A program made the position numbers and the translations under genes. A DNA stretch of 15,923 bases from JBKHJA01 sp046538375. GTDB lineage: Bacteria > Acidobacteriota > Aminicenantia > Aminicenantales > Aminicenantaceae. The stretch covers positions 1 to 15,923 of the forward strand of contig JBKHJA010000056.1 in assembly GCA_046538375.1 (NCBI GenBank). Reading direction: 5' to 3'. This document shows positions 1-5,373 of this stretch, piece by piece. How positions within the stretch are numbered: position 1 is the stretch's first letter; each line of letters starts with the position of its first letter. A model generated the notes under the pieces. That model had not been told where the DNA came from and searched no databases. It worked only from the letters and a program-made list of their open reading frames with translations.

Positions 1-23
1 GCTCCCACCTTTTTGGTTCCCAT
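1..23 (-). CDS. 5' end of a small gene cut by the left edge
   Basis: Only the first codons are in the window, reading MGTKKVG from an ATG whose first base is 23. A G-rich ribosome-binding site (AAGGGGGG, complement of 30-37) sits 6 nt upstream. That spacing favours this ATG over the overlapping one at 26, which would be only 3 nt away. It follows the 47-aa gene with a 36-nt gap and would be the next gene of the same minus-strand run. Nothing can be said about its product. Confidence 0.35.
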
Positions 24-59
24 CATCAACCCCCCTTTTGCTGACAACAGCCGGCAATT

Positions 60-203
60 CTATCGTTCTTTCAGAAGCCTTTCTCTCCAAAGGCAGTCAA
101 AAAGAACTTCCACGTCCTTCTCTATCTCTTCTTTAAGGATTTGCTGCAAATCCTCTATCAGGAACTCCTTCCATTCCTCTATCTCTTTCTTCAGCTTCTC
201 CAT
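60..203 (-). CDS. Small charged protein, 47 aa, function unknown
   Basis: The ATG at 203 is preceded by an excellent Shine-Dalgarno (AAAGGAGGTGATAACC then ATG), the strongest evidence that this short frame is translated. The product starts MEKLKKEIEEW and ends LLKER. It is rich in Glu and Lys and predicted to be almost wholly helical, with a heptad-like pattern that could form a short coiled coil. It starts 18 nt after the stop of the 61-aa gene and is probably in the same operon. No family is recognised. Its size, charge and crowded arrangement resemble phage or integrative-element accessory genes, which is inference from context near a tRNA-derived junction. Confidence 0.6.
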   Translation of the reverse strand: MEKLKKEIEEWKEFLIEDLQQILKEEIEKDVEVLFDCLWRERLLKER

Positions 204-221
204 GGTTATCACCTCCTTTTC

Positions 222-407
222 CTAAAACTCCACTCCTGATTTCTTCTGAGCGATTTCAATCAGGGCGGCTGCCTCCTCCTTGGCCAGTTCGTACTTCTCC
301 AGCCTCAACGGGAACAGCCCGAAAGAAAGGCCGAACTGCTCGTTGTCGTCAAGGCTCTCGAAGATTTTTTGCAGTTTTTCCAGATCCGGCTTTTCAAGAT
401 TTTCCAT
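222..407 (-). CDS. Small acidic/helical protein, 61 aa, function unknown
   Basis: The product starts MENLEKPDLEKLQ and ends KKSGVEF. The frame stays open to a GTG at 416, but the ATG at 407 is preferred because GAGGTGG lies just upstream at normal spacing and overlaps the stop of the previous gene. The protein is amphipathic and helical, with a central hydrophobic stretch (FGLSFGLFPLRLEKY) followed by an Ala/Glu helix. There are no membrane segments, cysteines or recognisable catalytic motifs. It lies 10 nt after the 35-aa frame and 18 nt before the 47-aa gene. Close packing with individually strong ribosome-binding sites is typical of mobile-element gene strings; no function is assigned. Confidence 0.65.
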   Translation of the reverse strand: MENLEKPDLEKLQKIFESLDDNEQFGLSFGLFPLRLEKYELAKEEAAALIEIAQKKSGVEF

Positions 408-417
408 ATTCACCACC

Positions 418-525
418 TCACATGAACTCCCTGTATACCCAGATTTCCCAATCGGTCAGCTCAAGGCCGACCTCCACCTTTTTCCTTATGCTCTCCATCT
501 CCTCATCACTCGGCAAGACGAACAC
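418..525 (-). CDS. Very small protein, about 35 aa, possibly longer
   Basis: A GTG at 525 preceded by AAGGAGG (8-nt spacing) opens a frame MFVLPSDEEMESIRKK ending WVYREFM, with the stop at 418-420. The frame is open further upstream to about 621 without a good start codon. The protein could therefore be the C-terminal end of something longer whose 5' part was lost, or the GTG may be the true start. No family is recognised. It heads the minus-strand run of small genes at the left of the window. Confidence is limited by its length and by the start being decided only by the ribosome-binding site. Confidence 0.4.
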   Translation of the reverse strand: MFVLPSDEEMESIRKKVEVGLELTDWEIWVYREFM

Positions 526-724
526 GCTACCCACCTCCTTCTGGCTCAGCGGGCTCCTCTTCAATTCGATAATTTTTGCACGAAGGAAGTGAAACGAAGA
601 AGTGGGGAAGCTCTCGTGGTTTCAATGCCCCTTTTTAGCCTGGTGGCCGATTAAAGTTCCCGGAGGGAGAAAATCATATTATTCCCTCTGAAGGGATTAA
701 GTGATTTTGTTGAAACGATGAATT

Positions 725-800
725 CCAAAACTGTGCCAAAACTGTGCCCAAAAATATCGCGGAATGTATAAAAAACCGTTAAAATATCAAAAAATATCGC
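725..800. repeat. Short direct repeats beside the tRNA-derived junction
   Basis: CCAAAACTGTGCC occurs at 725-737 and again at 736-748, an 11-bp period in tandem. AAAATATCGC occurs at 751-760 and 791-800, with a partial copy (AAAATATC) at 781-788. The stretch 657-881 has no convincing gene and is AT-rich. Clusters of short direct repeats just inside an attachment site commonly serve as arm-type binding sites for tyrosine recombinases; assigning that role here is inference from their position 80-150 bp from the tRNA fragment. Confidence 0.55.
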
Positions 801-881
801 AATCCGGAAAGCCTGGTTTTTCTTAGCTTTACAGAGGAATCCTTTATTTTCTGCGCTTTTTCTTTTTTCGGTTCAACCTAC

Positions 882-920
882 ACACGGTAGAAGTCGCAGG
901 TTCAAATCCTGCATCGCCCA
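882..920 (+). other. 3' fragment of tRNA-Val(GAC): probable attachment-site scar
   Basis: The fragment contains the end of an anticodon loop (ACAC), the 3' anticodon strand GGTAG, a variable loop AAGTC, a perfect T-arm (GCAGG, loop TTCAAAT, CCTGC), the 3' acceptor strand ATCGCCC and discriminator A. No D-arm or 5' acceptor (expected GGGCGAT) is found upstream, so it is not a functional tRNA gene. The acceptor and anticodon-arm bases match bacterial tRNA-Val(GAC) from memory. A 3'-only tRNA fragment is the classic far-end repeat left by site-specific integration. Given its plus orientation, the intact tRNA and the element should lie to the left. Confidence 0.8.
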
Positions 921-928
921 TTTTCTTC

Positions 929-1162
929 CTATCCCGAGTTCCGCCCAGTCTCTTTCGAGCGTCCGGGGAGAGGCTCAGACCGGCCATACGCCTCTTCGAG
1001 GGTACGAAAACGCATTATTCCCCGCCGTACGGGCGTCCGAGGACATAGGCGCCGCGCGGCAGACCAGAGGGCGGCGACGCGATGGTAGTAGGCTTCATCC
1101 GGGCGGAACTCCCACTGAGCTGTTTCCGCATCGGCAAACGTTCGAAACTTCTGGAGGGACAT
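929..1162 (-). CDS. 77-aa partner of a nucleotidyltransferase (toxin-antitoxin-like pair)
   Basis: The ATG at 1162-1160 shares one base with the stop of the upstream nucleotidyltransferase (TAATG), so the two are translationally coupled. The product carries a motif seen in small proteins next to such enzymes: MSLQKFRTF at the start, then an aromatic/Arg-rich block (YYHRVAALWSAARRLCP) and RFRTLEEAYG. The last 25 residues (RSEPLPGRSKETGRNSG) look low-complexity, and the original C-terminus may have been altered close to the tRNA-derived junction. Its role as partner or antitoxin is inference from the coupling. The DNA is more GC-rich than the left flank. Confidence 0.65.
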   Translation of the reverse strand: MSLQKFRTFADAETAQWEFRPDEAYYHRVAALWSAARRLCPRTPVRRGIMRFRTLEEAYGRSEPLPGRSKETGRNSG

Positions 1163-1662
1163 TATTTTTTCTCCGAAGGTTTCTTAGCGATCAGTTCCGT
1201 TAAAAACCGGACGTCCTGTTTATCTTCCGGACGGACCGTGTCCTTTTCCATTCGGAGAAGAGTATCGGGAGTCGCGATCCGGACCTGTACTCCTGCGACA
1301 TCCCGGATTTCCCATTCCAGGTCTTGGTAACGGAACATTTCTCCGATCCTCCCGATGAGATCGATATAGAAATCATCCGCGGTCCCAAACCGGACAACGG
1401 CATAATCGCGCAAATCCTGGAGAGATAAGGAATCAATTTCGTCATCCGCAGGAAAGACTCTCCTCAATGCCCTTTTCAGCCGTTCAAGATTTTCGGCTTC
1501 CGGTTTGACAAAAATGTCGATATCAGCCGTCAGGCGGGGTAATCCGTGGAGAATGATGGCAAAGCCGCCTATCAGGATATAATCGACATTTTCCGCAGCA
1601 AGAGCTCGCATGATGTCCAGAAATCGTCCGAATAAATCAATCGGTTTTTGAGCCTTCTTCAC
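1162..1662 (-). CDS. MNT-fold nucleotidyltransferase, 166 aa
   Basis: The core motif of the polymerase-beta-like fold is present: IGGFAIILHG (residues 31-40) with Gly-Gly at 32-33, then TADIDIF with catalytic Asp47 and Asp49, and a third acidic residue probably Asp101 in FYIDLIG. The C-terminal segment TPDTLLRMEKD...DKQDV matches the usual end of these standalone nucleotidyltransferases. Related proteins act as toxins or antitoxins by transferring nucleotides to tRNA or partner proteins; the exact target here is unknown. The start is a GTG at 1662 with a weak ribosome-binding site. An internal ATG (MRALAAENVDY) is possible but would trim the first helix. It is coupled to the 77-aa gene downstream. 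Confidence 0.8.
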   Translation of the reverse strand: MKKAQKPIDLFGRFLDIMRALAAENVDYILIGGFAIILHGLPRLTADIDIFVKPEAENLERLKRALRRVFPADDEIDSLSLQDLRDYAVVRFGTADDFYIDLIGRIGEMFRYQDLEWEIRDVAGVQVRIATPDTLLRMEKDTVRPEDKQDVRFLTELIAKKPSEKK

Positions 1663-1786
1663 TTTTCAAAGTATATAATAAGCGGCTAATCAGAATCAAA
1701 CTCCCCCGCATTTTGATAGGCATGTTCTCCTCGCGCCCTTTCCGGCGGCATGGTGGTCATGACCATAAAGGAAAAGTCAAAATTTT

Positions 1787-1832
1787 TTGCATCCTTGAGG
1801 TCGGGCCCGTTGCATCCTTGAGGTCGGGCCCG
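1787..1832. repeat. Perfect 23-bp tandem duplication
   Basis: A 23-bp unit starting TTGCATCC and ending GTCGGGCCCG is present twice with no spacer (1787-1809 and 1810-1832). It lies in the 454-bp gene-free stretch 1663-2116. The unit ends in a self-complementary CGGGCCCG. Perfect identity suggests a recent duplication. Just upstream is a separate 12-bp palindrome, TGGTCATGACCA, at 1754-1765. Confidence 0.9.
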
Positions 1833-2072
1833 GGCATTTTTTTAAATATCACATAGTTACAAAAGTTTTCCACAATTTGGCTAAACAGCGAAATTGTCTT
1901 AACTCGGAGATAATAATCAACTTAAACTGCTTTCCTCCATAAAGCATTATTCAATTTTAGGGGTAGATTTTGAGGATTAAATAAATTCAAGCAGGAAAAA
2001 TGGTTCTTCTTTATCCCAACTATTTGATAATATTATAATTGCATGGGTCCGACCCCGGCAACACGGCAACAC
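1822..2072. repeat. AT-rich stretch bounded by GGTCGGGCCC/GGGTCCGACC inverted copies
   Basis: GGTCGGGCCC at 1822-1831 and GGGTCCGACC at 2045-2054 are inverted copies matching at 9 of 10 positions. They bracket about 210 bp of AT-rich sequence with no open frame of note. The right end is followed by an 8-bp tandem repeat, GGCAACAC at 2057-2064 and 2065-2072. The arrangement is suggestive of a small non-autonomous repeat element or a pair of REP-like units. No target-site duplication was identified. Confidence 0.35.
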
Positions 2073-2116
2073 CCGGGCAGTCTCTAGGCCGAAAGGAAAT
2101 ACGCCAGCCCTCTCTC

Positions 2117-2542
2117 CTATTTTTTAAAAAATGTAAAGAATTCAGCCGGGGTAATGATTTTAATACCGCGGAAGTTTTTAAGTTCCAAAAGATGTTTGTC
2201 GCCGCTCAGGATATAATCAGCTTTACCCGTTACCGCAAGTTCCAGAAATTTGTTATCTGACGGATCCTCGCTAATGATATGAAGCGGGCGTTTGACTTTG
2301 ACTGGATGAACATAGGGTAACAGCTCTTGCTCGACTATCCCTCGTATCTCCGTTTTTGTCAGATTGAATTTTGGATAGGCCAGTGCTCTCGCATATTCCT
2401 TCAAAACTGCCGACGACATGAGCACAGAGACGGCATTTTTCTGCCATAAAGAAACAAGCCGGCTTGTCGGGCCGCGAAATAAAACCGCAGAAATAAATAC
2501 ATTTGTATCGATAACGATTTTCGGAACTTGATCGGAGTTCAC
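2117..2542 (-). CDS. PIN-domain toxin (putative toxin-antitoxin RNase)
   Basis: This is a 141-aa PIN-domain protein of the putative toxin-antitoxin PIN family (TIGR00305-like). PIN proteins are Mg-dependent RNases held inactive by a bound antitoxin. Visible active-site acids: Asp12 in VIDTNVF, Glu49 in LKEY, Asp96 in DPSDNKFLELA, and Asp109/Asp115 in ADYILSGDKHLL. All are intact, so the enzyme should be active. It starts at a GTG (2542) overlapping the antitoxin stop by four bases (GTGA), indicating translational coupling. The length is typical. The RNA target is unknown. This is the one module in the accessory region in which both partners look complete. Confidence 0.9.
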   Translation of the reverse strand: MNSDQVPKIVIDTNVFISAVLFRGPTSRLVSLWQKNAVSVLMSSAVLKEYARALAYPKFNLTKTEIRGIVEQELLPYVHPVKVKRPLHIISEDPSDNKFLELAVTGKADYILSGDKHLLELKNFRGIKIITPAEFFTFFKK

Positions 2543-2775
2543 TCTTTTCTGGCCCAGGCGATGGCATCTTCGATGTCCTGGGAGGTAAGTCCGAGTGCAT
2601 CGATCTTATCACGGACCCTTTCCAGGAGAATTTTATCTGTTGATATCATTTTGACTGGCTCAAGAATGATTTTCCCCTTAGAGACCTTAACTTCGAAATA
2701 TTCATAGTCTTCAAACTTCTCCATCACCTTTTTGGGGAGTGTGATTTGATTTTTATACGTTCTTTTACAGAGCAT
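2539..2775 (-). CDS. AbrB/MazE-type antitoxin
   Basis: A 78-aa protein with an N-terminal swapped-hairpin DNA-binding domain: residues 1-42 contain the pattern KNQITLPKKVMEKF followed by FEVKVSKGKIILEPVK. The C-terminal part (MISTDKILLERVRDK through AIAWARKE) is the charged helical tail expected to bind and neutralise the downstream PIN toxin. The ATG at 2775 has TTGAGG upstream as ribosome-binding site. The gene is first in a two-gene operon with the toxin and is driven by a near-consensus promoter. By family behaviour it probably represses that promoter, alone and in complex with the toxin; no operator was resolved. Confidence 0.9.
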   Translation of the reverse strand: MLCKRTYKNQITLPKKVMEKFEDYEYFEVKVSKGKIILEPVKMISTDKILLERVRDKIDALGLTSQDIEDAIAWARKE

Positions 2776-2793
2776 GATTCAAACCTCAAATAT

Positions 2794-2822
2794 AAAATAG
2801 AAGGAATAAATGAAATTGTCAA
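2794..2822 (-). promoter_or_regulatory. Sigma-70 promoter of the AbrB/PIN operon
   Basis: On the minus strand TTGACA (2822-2817) is followed after exactly 17 bp by TATTTT (2799-2794). Transcription would start near 2787, about 12 nt before the antitoxin ATG, leaving a short leader with GAGG as ribosome-binding site. A consensus -35 and ideal spacing make this one of the best promoters in the window. Confidence 0.75.
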
Positions 2823-3005
2823 GTAAGGAAGTAATGGAAATGCCATGTGTAAGCGGCAATAGAAAAGAAACCAAAAATGGCAGAGGTGGTTCCGTTAGAG
2901 AATAGTATTTTCTTTTGACCTCGTTTTCTTTTTTTAAATTTTTTTTCTTTCTCAGCTTCCTCTCTTTATAATAATTCCTTGAGGGACATTTGAAGGAGGA
3001 AGCCC

Positions 3006-3207
3006 GTGGTTAAGAAGTGTTTATTTTGTGGACGCTATTTTAAACCTGACCCCAGGGTTGGTCAGAATCAGAAAGCGTGTTTCAGAGACTGTTGTAAGCG
3101 TGCCCGATAACAACTGGTTCAGAAGGAACCCTGATTATTTTAGAGGCCGCTACTGGTATGTCAAGCAATGGCTCCAGAGCCGGAAGGAATTGGCCCAGAG
3201 CCATTGA
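3006..3207 (+). pseudogene. Frameshifted zinc-ribbon gene, probably from a mobile element
   Basis: After AAGGAGG (spacing 6) a GTG at 3006 opens a frame reading MVKKCLFCGRYFKPDPRVG with cysteines CLFC and CFRDCC, a zinc-ribbon layout, and stops at 3108-3110 after KRAR. The +1 frame from 3109 continues in the same style: NNWFRRNPDYFRGRYWYVKQ to a TGA at 3205-3207. In intact relatives, as I recall them, the Cys block runs straight on into the NPDYFRGRY-like block, so one base has been gained or lost near 3108. A -10-like TATAAT lies at 2967-2972 behind a long T-rich tract. Such small zinc-ribbon proteins often sit near transposases; the exact family is not certain. Confidence 0.6.
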
Positions 3208-3265
3208 TAGCTGTAACATCATATCCTTGGACATGGTATAGTACCGATTATTTTTTGGGGCACCC

Positions 3266-3370
3266 TCAAGTGCCAAGGCAATCACTTGCCTGCAGATATT
3301 CCCTGACCAAGTTTCTGGCTTGGAGAGGATCGGCGGTTTCCGCAATAATCTGATTGATCTGCTCCTTCAT
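3266..3370 (-). pseudogene. Truncated abiEii-type nucleotidyltransferase toxin gene
   Basis: It starts 3 nt after the stop of the AbiEi gene (ATG at 3370), reading MKEQINQIIAETADPLQARN then LVREYLQA, the characteristic N-terminus of AbiEii-family toxins. After about 28 codons homology ends and the frame terminates 6 codons later (SDCLGT, stop at 3266). The nucleotidyltransferase core (GGTxLR and the acidic pair) is absent and is not found further along the minus strand, where the frameshifted zinc-ribbon gene lies in the opposite orientation. The toxin is therefore lost, apparently by insertion or deletion at about 3285. Confidence 0.7.
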
Positions 3371-3373
3371 TTC

Positions 3374-3994
3374 CTAAAGCTCCCTCATAAGATCTTCCAA
3401 TATTTCTACGGCCCGGACAAGTTTTTTGGTTCTCATCCTGTGGGCAGTATTTTTAAGATGTTTCATATTCAGACTATCCATGTTTTGCAGCCTCAATTCA
3501 CGAATATATGATGGATCATCGGATCTGGGGGTCAGATATAAAAGATCCAGCAGGGATTTTTCCGGAGAGGCGATAAAAGCGGACTGGTCTTCACCCACAT
3601 CAAGGAGTTTGTGTTCAAAGAAAAGTTCTCTTTTAATATGCCTGAAGATGAAATCACCTAACGGATTTTCAAATGTTTGTGATCGCCTGGTGGTGACACT
3701 GGTCACAGCAGGAACGTATTCCGGAATGAGGCCGTAGTAATCAAGTGCGGATTGGAGACTGACATATGAGGCTCTTTGAATTCGGTTGGCGACATAAAAA
3801 AGATGTGGTTTTGTCTTGCGGTACTGCTCGGATACAGCATAGAGGCCGCGGCGAATTTGGATAATCTTTCCGGATTTCACCCAGCGTGAAAGCTGGATTC
3901 CCAGATCAACCGGATCGATTGATCCTGCTTTCAATAGGGAGAAAGAAAAAATAGGTTCCCGTCCGACAATCTGAAGAAGTTTATCCCATTTCAT
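3374..3994 (-). CDS. AbiEi-family antitoxin / winged-helix regulator
   Basis: A 206-aa protein when started at the ATG 3994 (MKWDKLLQIVGREPIF). The open frame extends upstream to 4102, but that part encodes an unrelated hydrophobic stretch and is rejected. Residues 5-52 form the AbiEi winged helix: SFSLLKAG, LGIQLSRWVKSGKII, IRRGLYAV. The following block (YVSLQSALDYYGLIPEYVP, TSVTTRRSQTFENP, FIFRHIK) and SPEKSLLDLLYL match the antitoxin's C-terminal domain. AbiEi represses its own operon and counters AbiEii in type IV toxin-antitoxin and phage-abortive systems. Here it is intact while the toxin gene is truncated, so it is an orphan antitoxin. The ribosome-binding site is weak. Confidence 0.85.
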   Translation of the reverse strand: MKWDKLLQIVGREPIFSFSLLKAGSIDPVDLGIQLSRWVKSGKIIQIRRGLYAVSEQYRKTKPHLFYVANRIQRASYVSLQSALDYYGLIPEYVPAVTSVTTRRSQTFENPLGDFIFRHIKRELFFEHKLLDVGEDQSAFIASPEKSLLDLLYLTPRSDDPSYIRELRLQNMDSLNMKHLKNTAHRMRTKKLVRAVEILEDLMREL

Positions 3995-4420
3995 GATTGC
4001 AATGGAATTACAGACCGTCTGATTAGGACAAAACTCCAAATTGGTTAAACGAATCAGAAATACAGCCCAAAATAGTAAAGCTGTCAAGAAGCATAATCCC
4101 ATTCTTTCCCCAGATTAGCTTCTGAATAATAAAATCGAAACCTTCAAAATAATTCCTGAAAATAGTTGAAAAACATGTGCTTCCGTATCTCCCAGAAGCC
4201 TGAGATTGTAGATATATCAGACCTTTCCATCCGCTTTGTGCTATTTTGTAAGGCACAAAAAGGAGAAAAAGTGCTCGAGAATCCTCAGTTGGATTGGCTT
4301 AAGGTCAGGTGGGCCTGGGATTATCCGTAAGGTCTATGAGATAGGCCTGCTTGTCTGTCTTCACTGCCAGGGCCAGATGCACACTCGTTGCAATGCTTTC
4401 ATATATATGAGAATATGTTC

Positions 4421-4432
4421 ATGAATATTCAT
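4421..4432. promoter_or_regulatory. Palindromic operator candidate overlapping the ArsR start codon
   Basis: ATGAATATTCAT is a perfect 12-bp palindrome whose last two bases are the first two of the ArsR-type gene's ATG. AT-rich dyads with this look are typical operators of ArsR/SmtB regulators. A possible promoter lies just upstream (TTGCAA at 4389-4394, 17 bp, GAATAT at 4412-4417). The leader would then be very short or absent, which fits the lack of a Shine-Dalgarno. Upstream, 3995-4388 holds no gene I can support; a 7-bp inverted repeat, TTTGTGC/GCACAAA, lies at 4235-4259. Confidence 0.45.
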
Positions 4433-4778
4433 GAGACAATCCGTAAAAATTTTCAAAGCTCTCTCCGACCCCACAAGACTGCGCATACTGATGCTCCTTC
4501 TGCGGAGAGATTTATGCGTATGTGAGCTGGTGTTTATACTGAAAATGGAGCAGTCCCGCATATCCCACCAGCTCAGAGTCCTCAGGGATGCGAATTTAGT
4601 CGAAGATATCAGGGATGGAAAGTGGATAAATTACAGAATACCTGAAAAGGAAGCAGGTAACCTCGAAATGATATTTGAAAAGATTTTAAAAGAAGACTTA
4701 TCCAGATCGGAAGAAATCAAACAAGACAGCAGAAATCTGGATATCTGCATAAAAGAAGAAATCAGAAAAAGAAAATGA
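4431..4778 (+). CDS. ArsR/SmtB-family transcriptional regulator
   Basis: A 115-aa winged-helix repressor. The family signature FKALSDPTRLRIL is at residues 8-20, the DNA-binding helix-turn-helix at about 33-57 (ILKMEQSRISHQLRVLRDA), and the beta-wing DIRDGKWINYRI at 59-70. The alpha-3 motif DLCVCEL places Cys29 and Cys31 where ArsR-type arsenic sensors have two of their three thiols. The third position is not Cys, although Cys106 near the C-terminus could contribute. The ligand may thus be a thiophilic metalloid or metal, or a redox signal. The C-terminal 35 residues are unusually charged. No efflux, reductase or methyltransferase gene follows, so its target lies elsewhere or is only itself. 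Confidence 0.9.
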   Translation: MRQSVKIFKALSDPTRLRILMLLLRRDLCVCELVFILKMEQSRISHQLRVLRDANLVEDIRDGKWINYRIPEKEAGNLEMIFEKILKEDLSRSEEIKQDSRNLDICIKEEIRKRK

Positions 4779-4969
4779 ATAATCTATAATATTAGGGAAT
4801 AAAAAGAACATTCCTGCAGTCTAATTAATAAAAGGATCAAAATTGACACTTTGATAATTGTCATAACTTAAAAAAATCCTGACCGGTGAACAAAAAAAAT
4901 TATATGAGAATTTCAAAAAGAAAAGACATAAGAGAATTGAAGACGAAAAGAGGAAATGAAAAGATACTT

Positions 4970-5019
4970 AAAAAAAGGGACCAGCCCTCTGGCTCTGATT
5001 AGAGTCAAGAACTGATCCC
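4970..5019 (-). terminator. Rho-independent terminator (minus strand)
   Basis: On the minus strand GGGATCAG pairs with CTGGTCCC (one G-T), enclosing an inner stem TGACTCT/AGAGCCA (one G-T) with loop AATC. A run of seven T follows (4976-4970). It lies about 25 nt downstream of the stop of the Spy/CpxP remnant and would have ended that transcript. The rest of 4779-4969 is purine- and A-rich with no gene I can support. Confidence 0.7.
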
Positions 5020-5043
5020 CTCAGGTTTTATCTTTGTTAACTG

Positions 5044-5289
5044 CTATCTGATTCTTTCTTTCAACCGGGGGGACTGCTCGAACCTATCCCATCTATGCAA
5101 TTCTCTTTTTCCTCTCCACCTGTCCTTCCACATGTCTTTCATGGCCTCACGCTGCTCTGTGGTGAGGATATTATCTATTTCCCGTCTCAGCTTAAGCCGC
5201 TCAATAAACATGTCGTTCCGGATGCTGGAGGCCTTGGAAAGAGCTGCTCTTATTTTTTCCTTTGACTTTTTTTCTCCACATTTTTTTGT
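5044..5289 (-). pseudogene. Remnant of a Spy/CpxP-type periplasmic stress/metal-resistance gene
   Basis: The minus-strand frame from the stop at 5044-5046 back to a stop at 5290-5292 encodes a Lys/Glu-rich stretch, then ALSKASSIRNDMFIERLKLR, REIDNILTTEQREAMKDMW and KDRWRGKRE. The IL-T-x-EQR-x-x-M block preceded by a long charged helix is the hallmark of Spy/CpxP/ZraP-like periplasmic chaperones and metal sensors. No start codon, ribosome-binding site or signal peptide precedes it; instead there are two A7 tracts (minus strand) and a stop. Only the C-terminal half survives, in an otherwise gene-free 791-bp stretch, and the gene's terminator is still present. Confidence 0.55.
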
Positions 5290-5353
5290 TCACATCCATT
5301 AGACAAACCAATCCTGCCATTTATTCCAAAAAATTTAATGGCCGGATGACATG

Positions 5354-5373
5354 CCCTGCGGCTTGCTGTGGGG
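5354..5373. repeat. GC-rich palindromic (REP-like) sequence
   Basis: CCCTGCGGCTTGCTGTGGGG is an imperfect palindrome, allowing G-T pairs, centred on GCTTGC. It lies in the non-coding stretch between the Spy remnant and the sigma-factor gene. Similar palindromes recur between genes in many environmental genomes. Only one copy is visible here, so calling it a repeat family is an inference. Confidence 0.35.

Noticed and set aside
885..945. Minus-strand peptide reading GDAGFEPATS across the tRNA fragment
   Set aside because: This is the well-known false translation of an antisense tRNA 3' end and marks the tRNA fragment rather than a gene.
3082..3345. Minus-strand frame of 87 codons between the zinc-ribbon and AbiEii remnants
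   Set aside because: It overlaps both remnants in other frames, has no family resemblance and no ribosome-binding site; its openness is explained by shadowing.
3995..4102. N-terminal hydrophobic extension of the AbiEi frame
   Set aside because: It could look like a membrane segment, but AbiEi proteins start at the winged helix, and MKWDKLLQ at 3994 matches that start. The extension is unrelated open sequence.
4271..4330. 19-codon plus-strand frame (GTG start, MLENPQLDWLKVRWAW) behind AAAAAGGAG
   Set aside because: The ribosome-binding site is good, but the frame is very short, has no recognised family and is not part of an operon. It could be a fragment of a mobile-element gene, but that cannot be supported.
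4904..5002. 32-codon Lys/Arg-rich plus-strand frame
   Set aside because: It is A-rich low-complexity sequence without a ribosome-binding site and runs into the terminator hairpin of the opposite strand.
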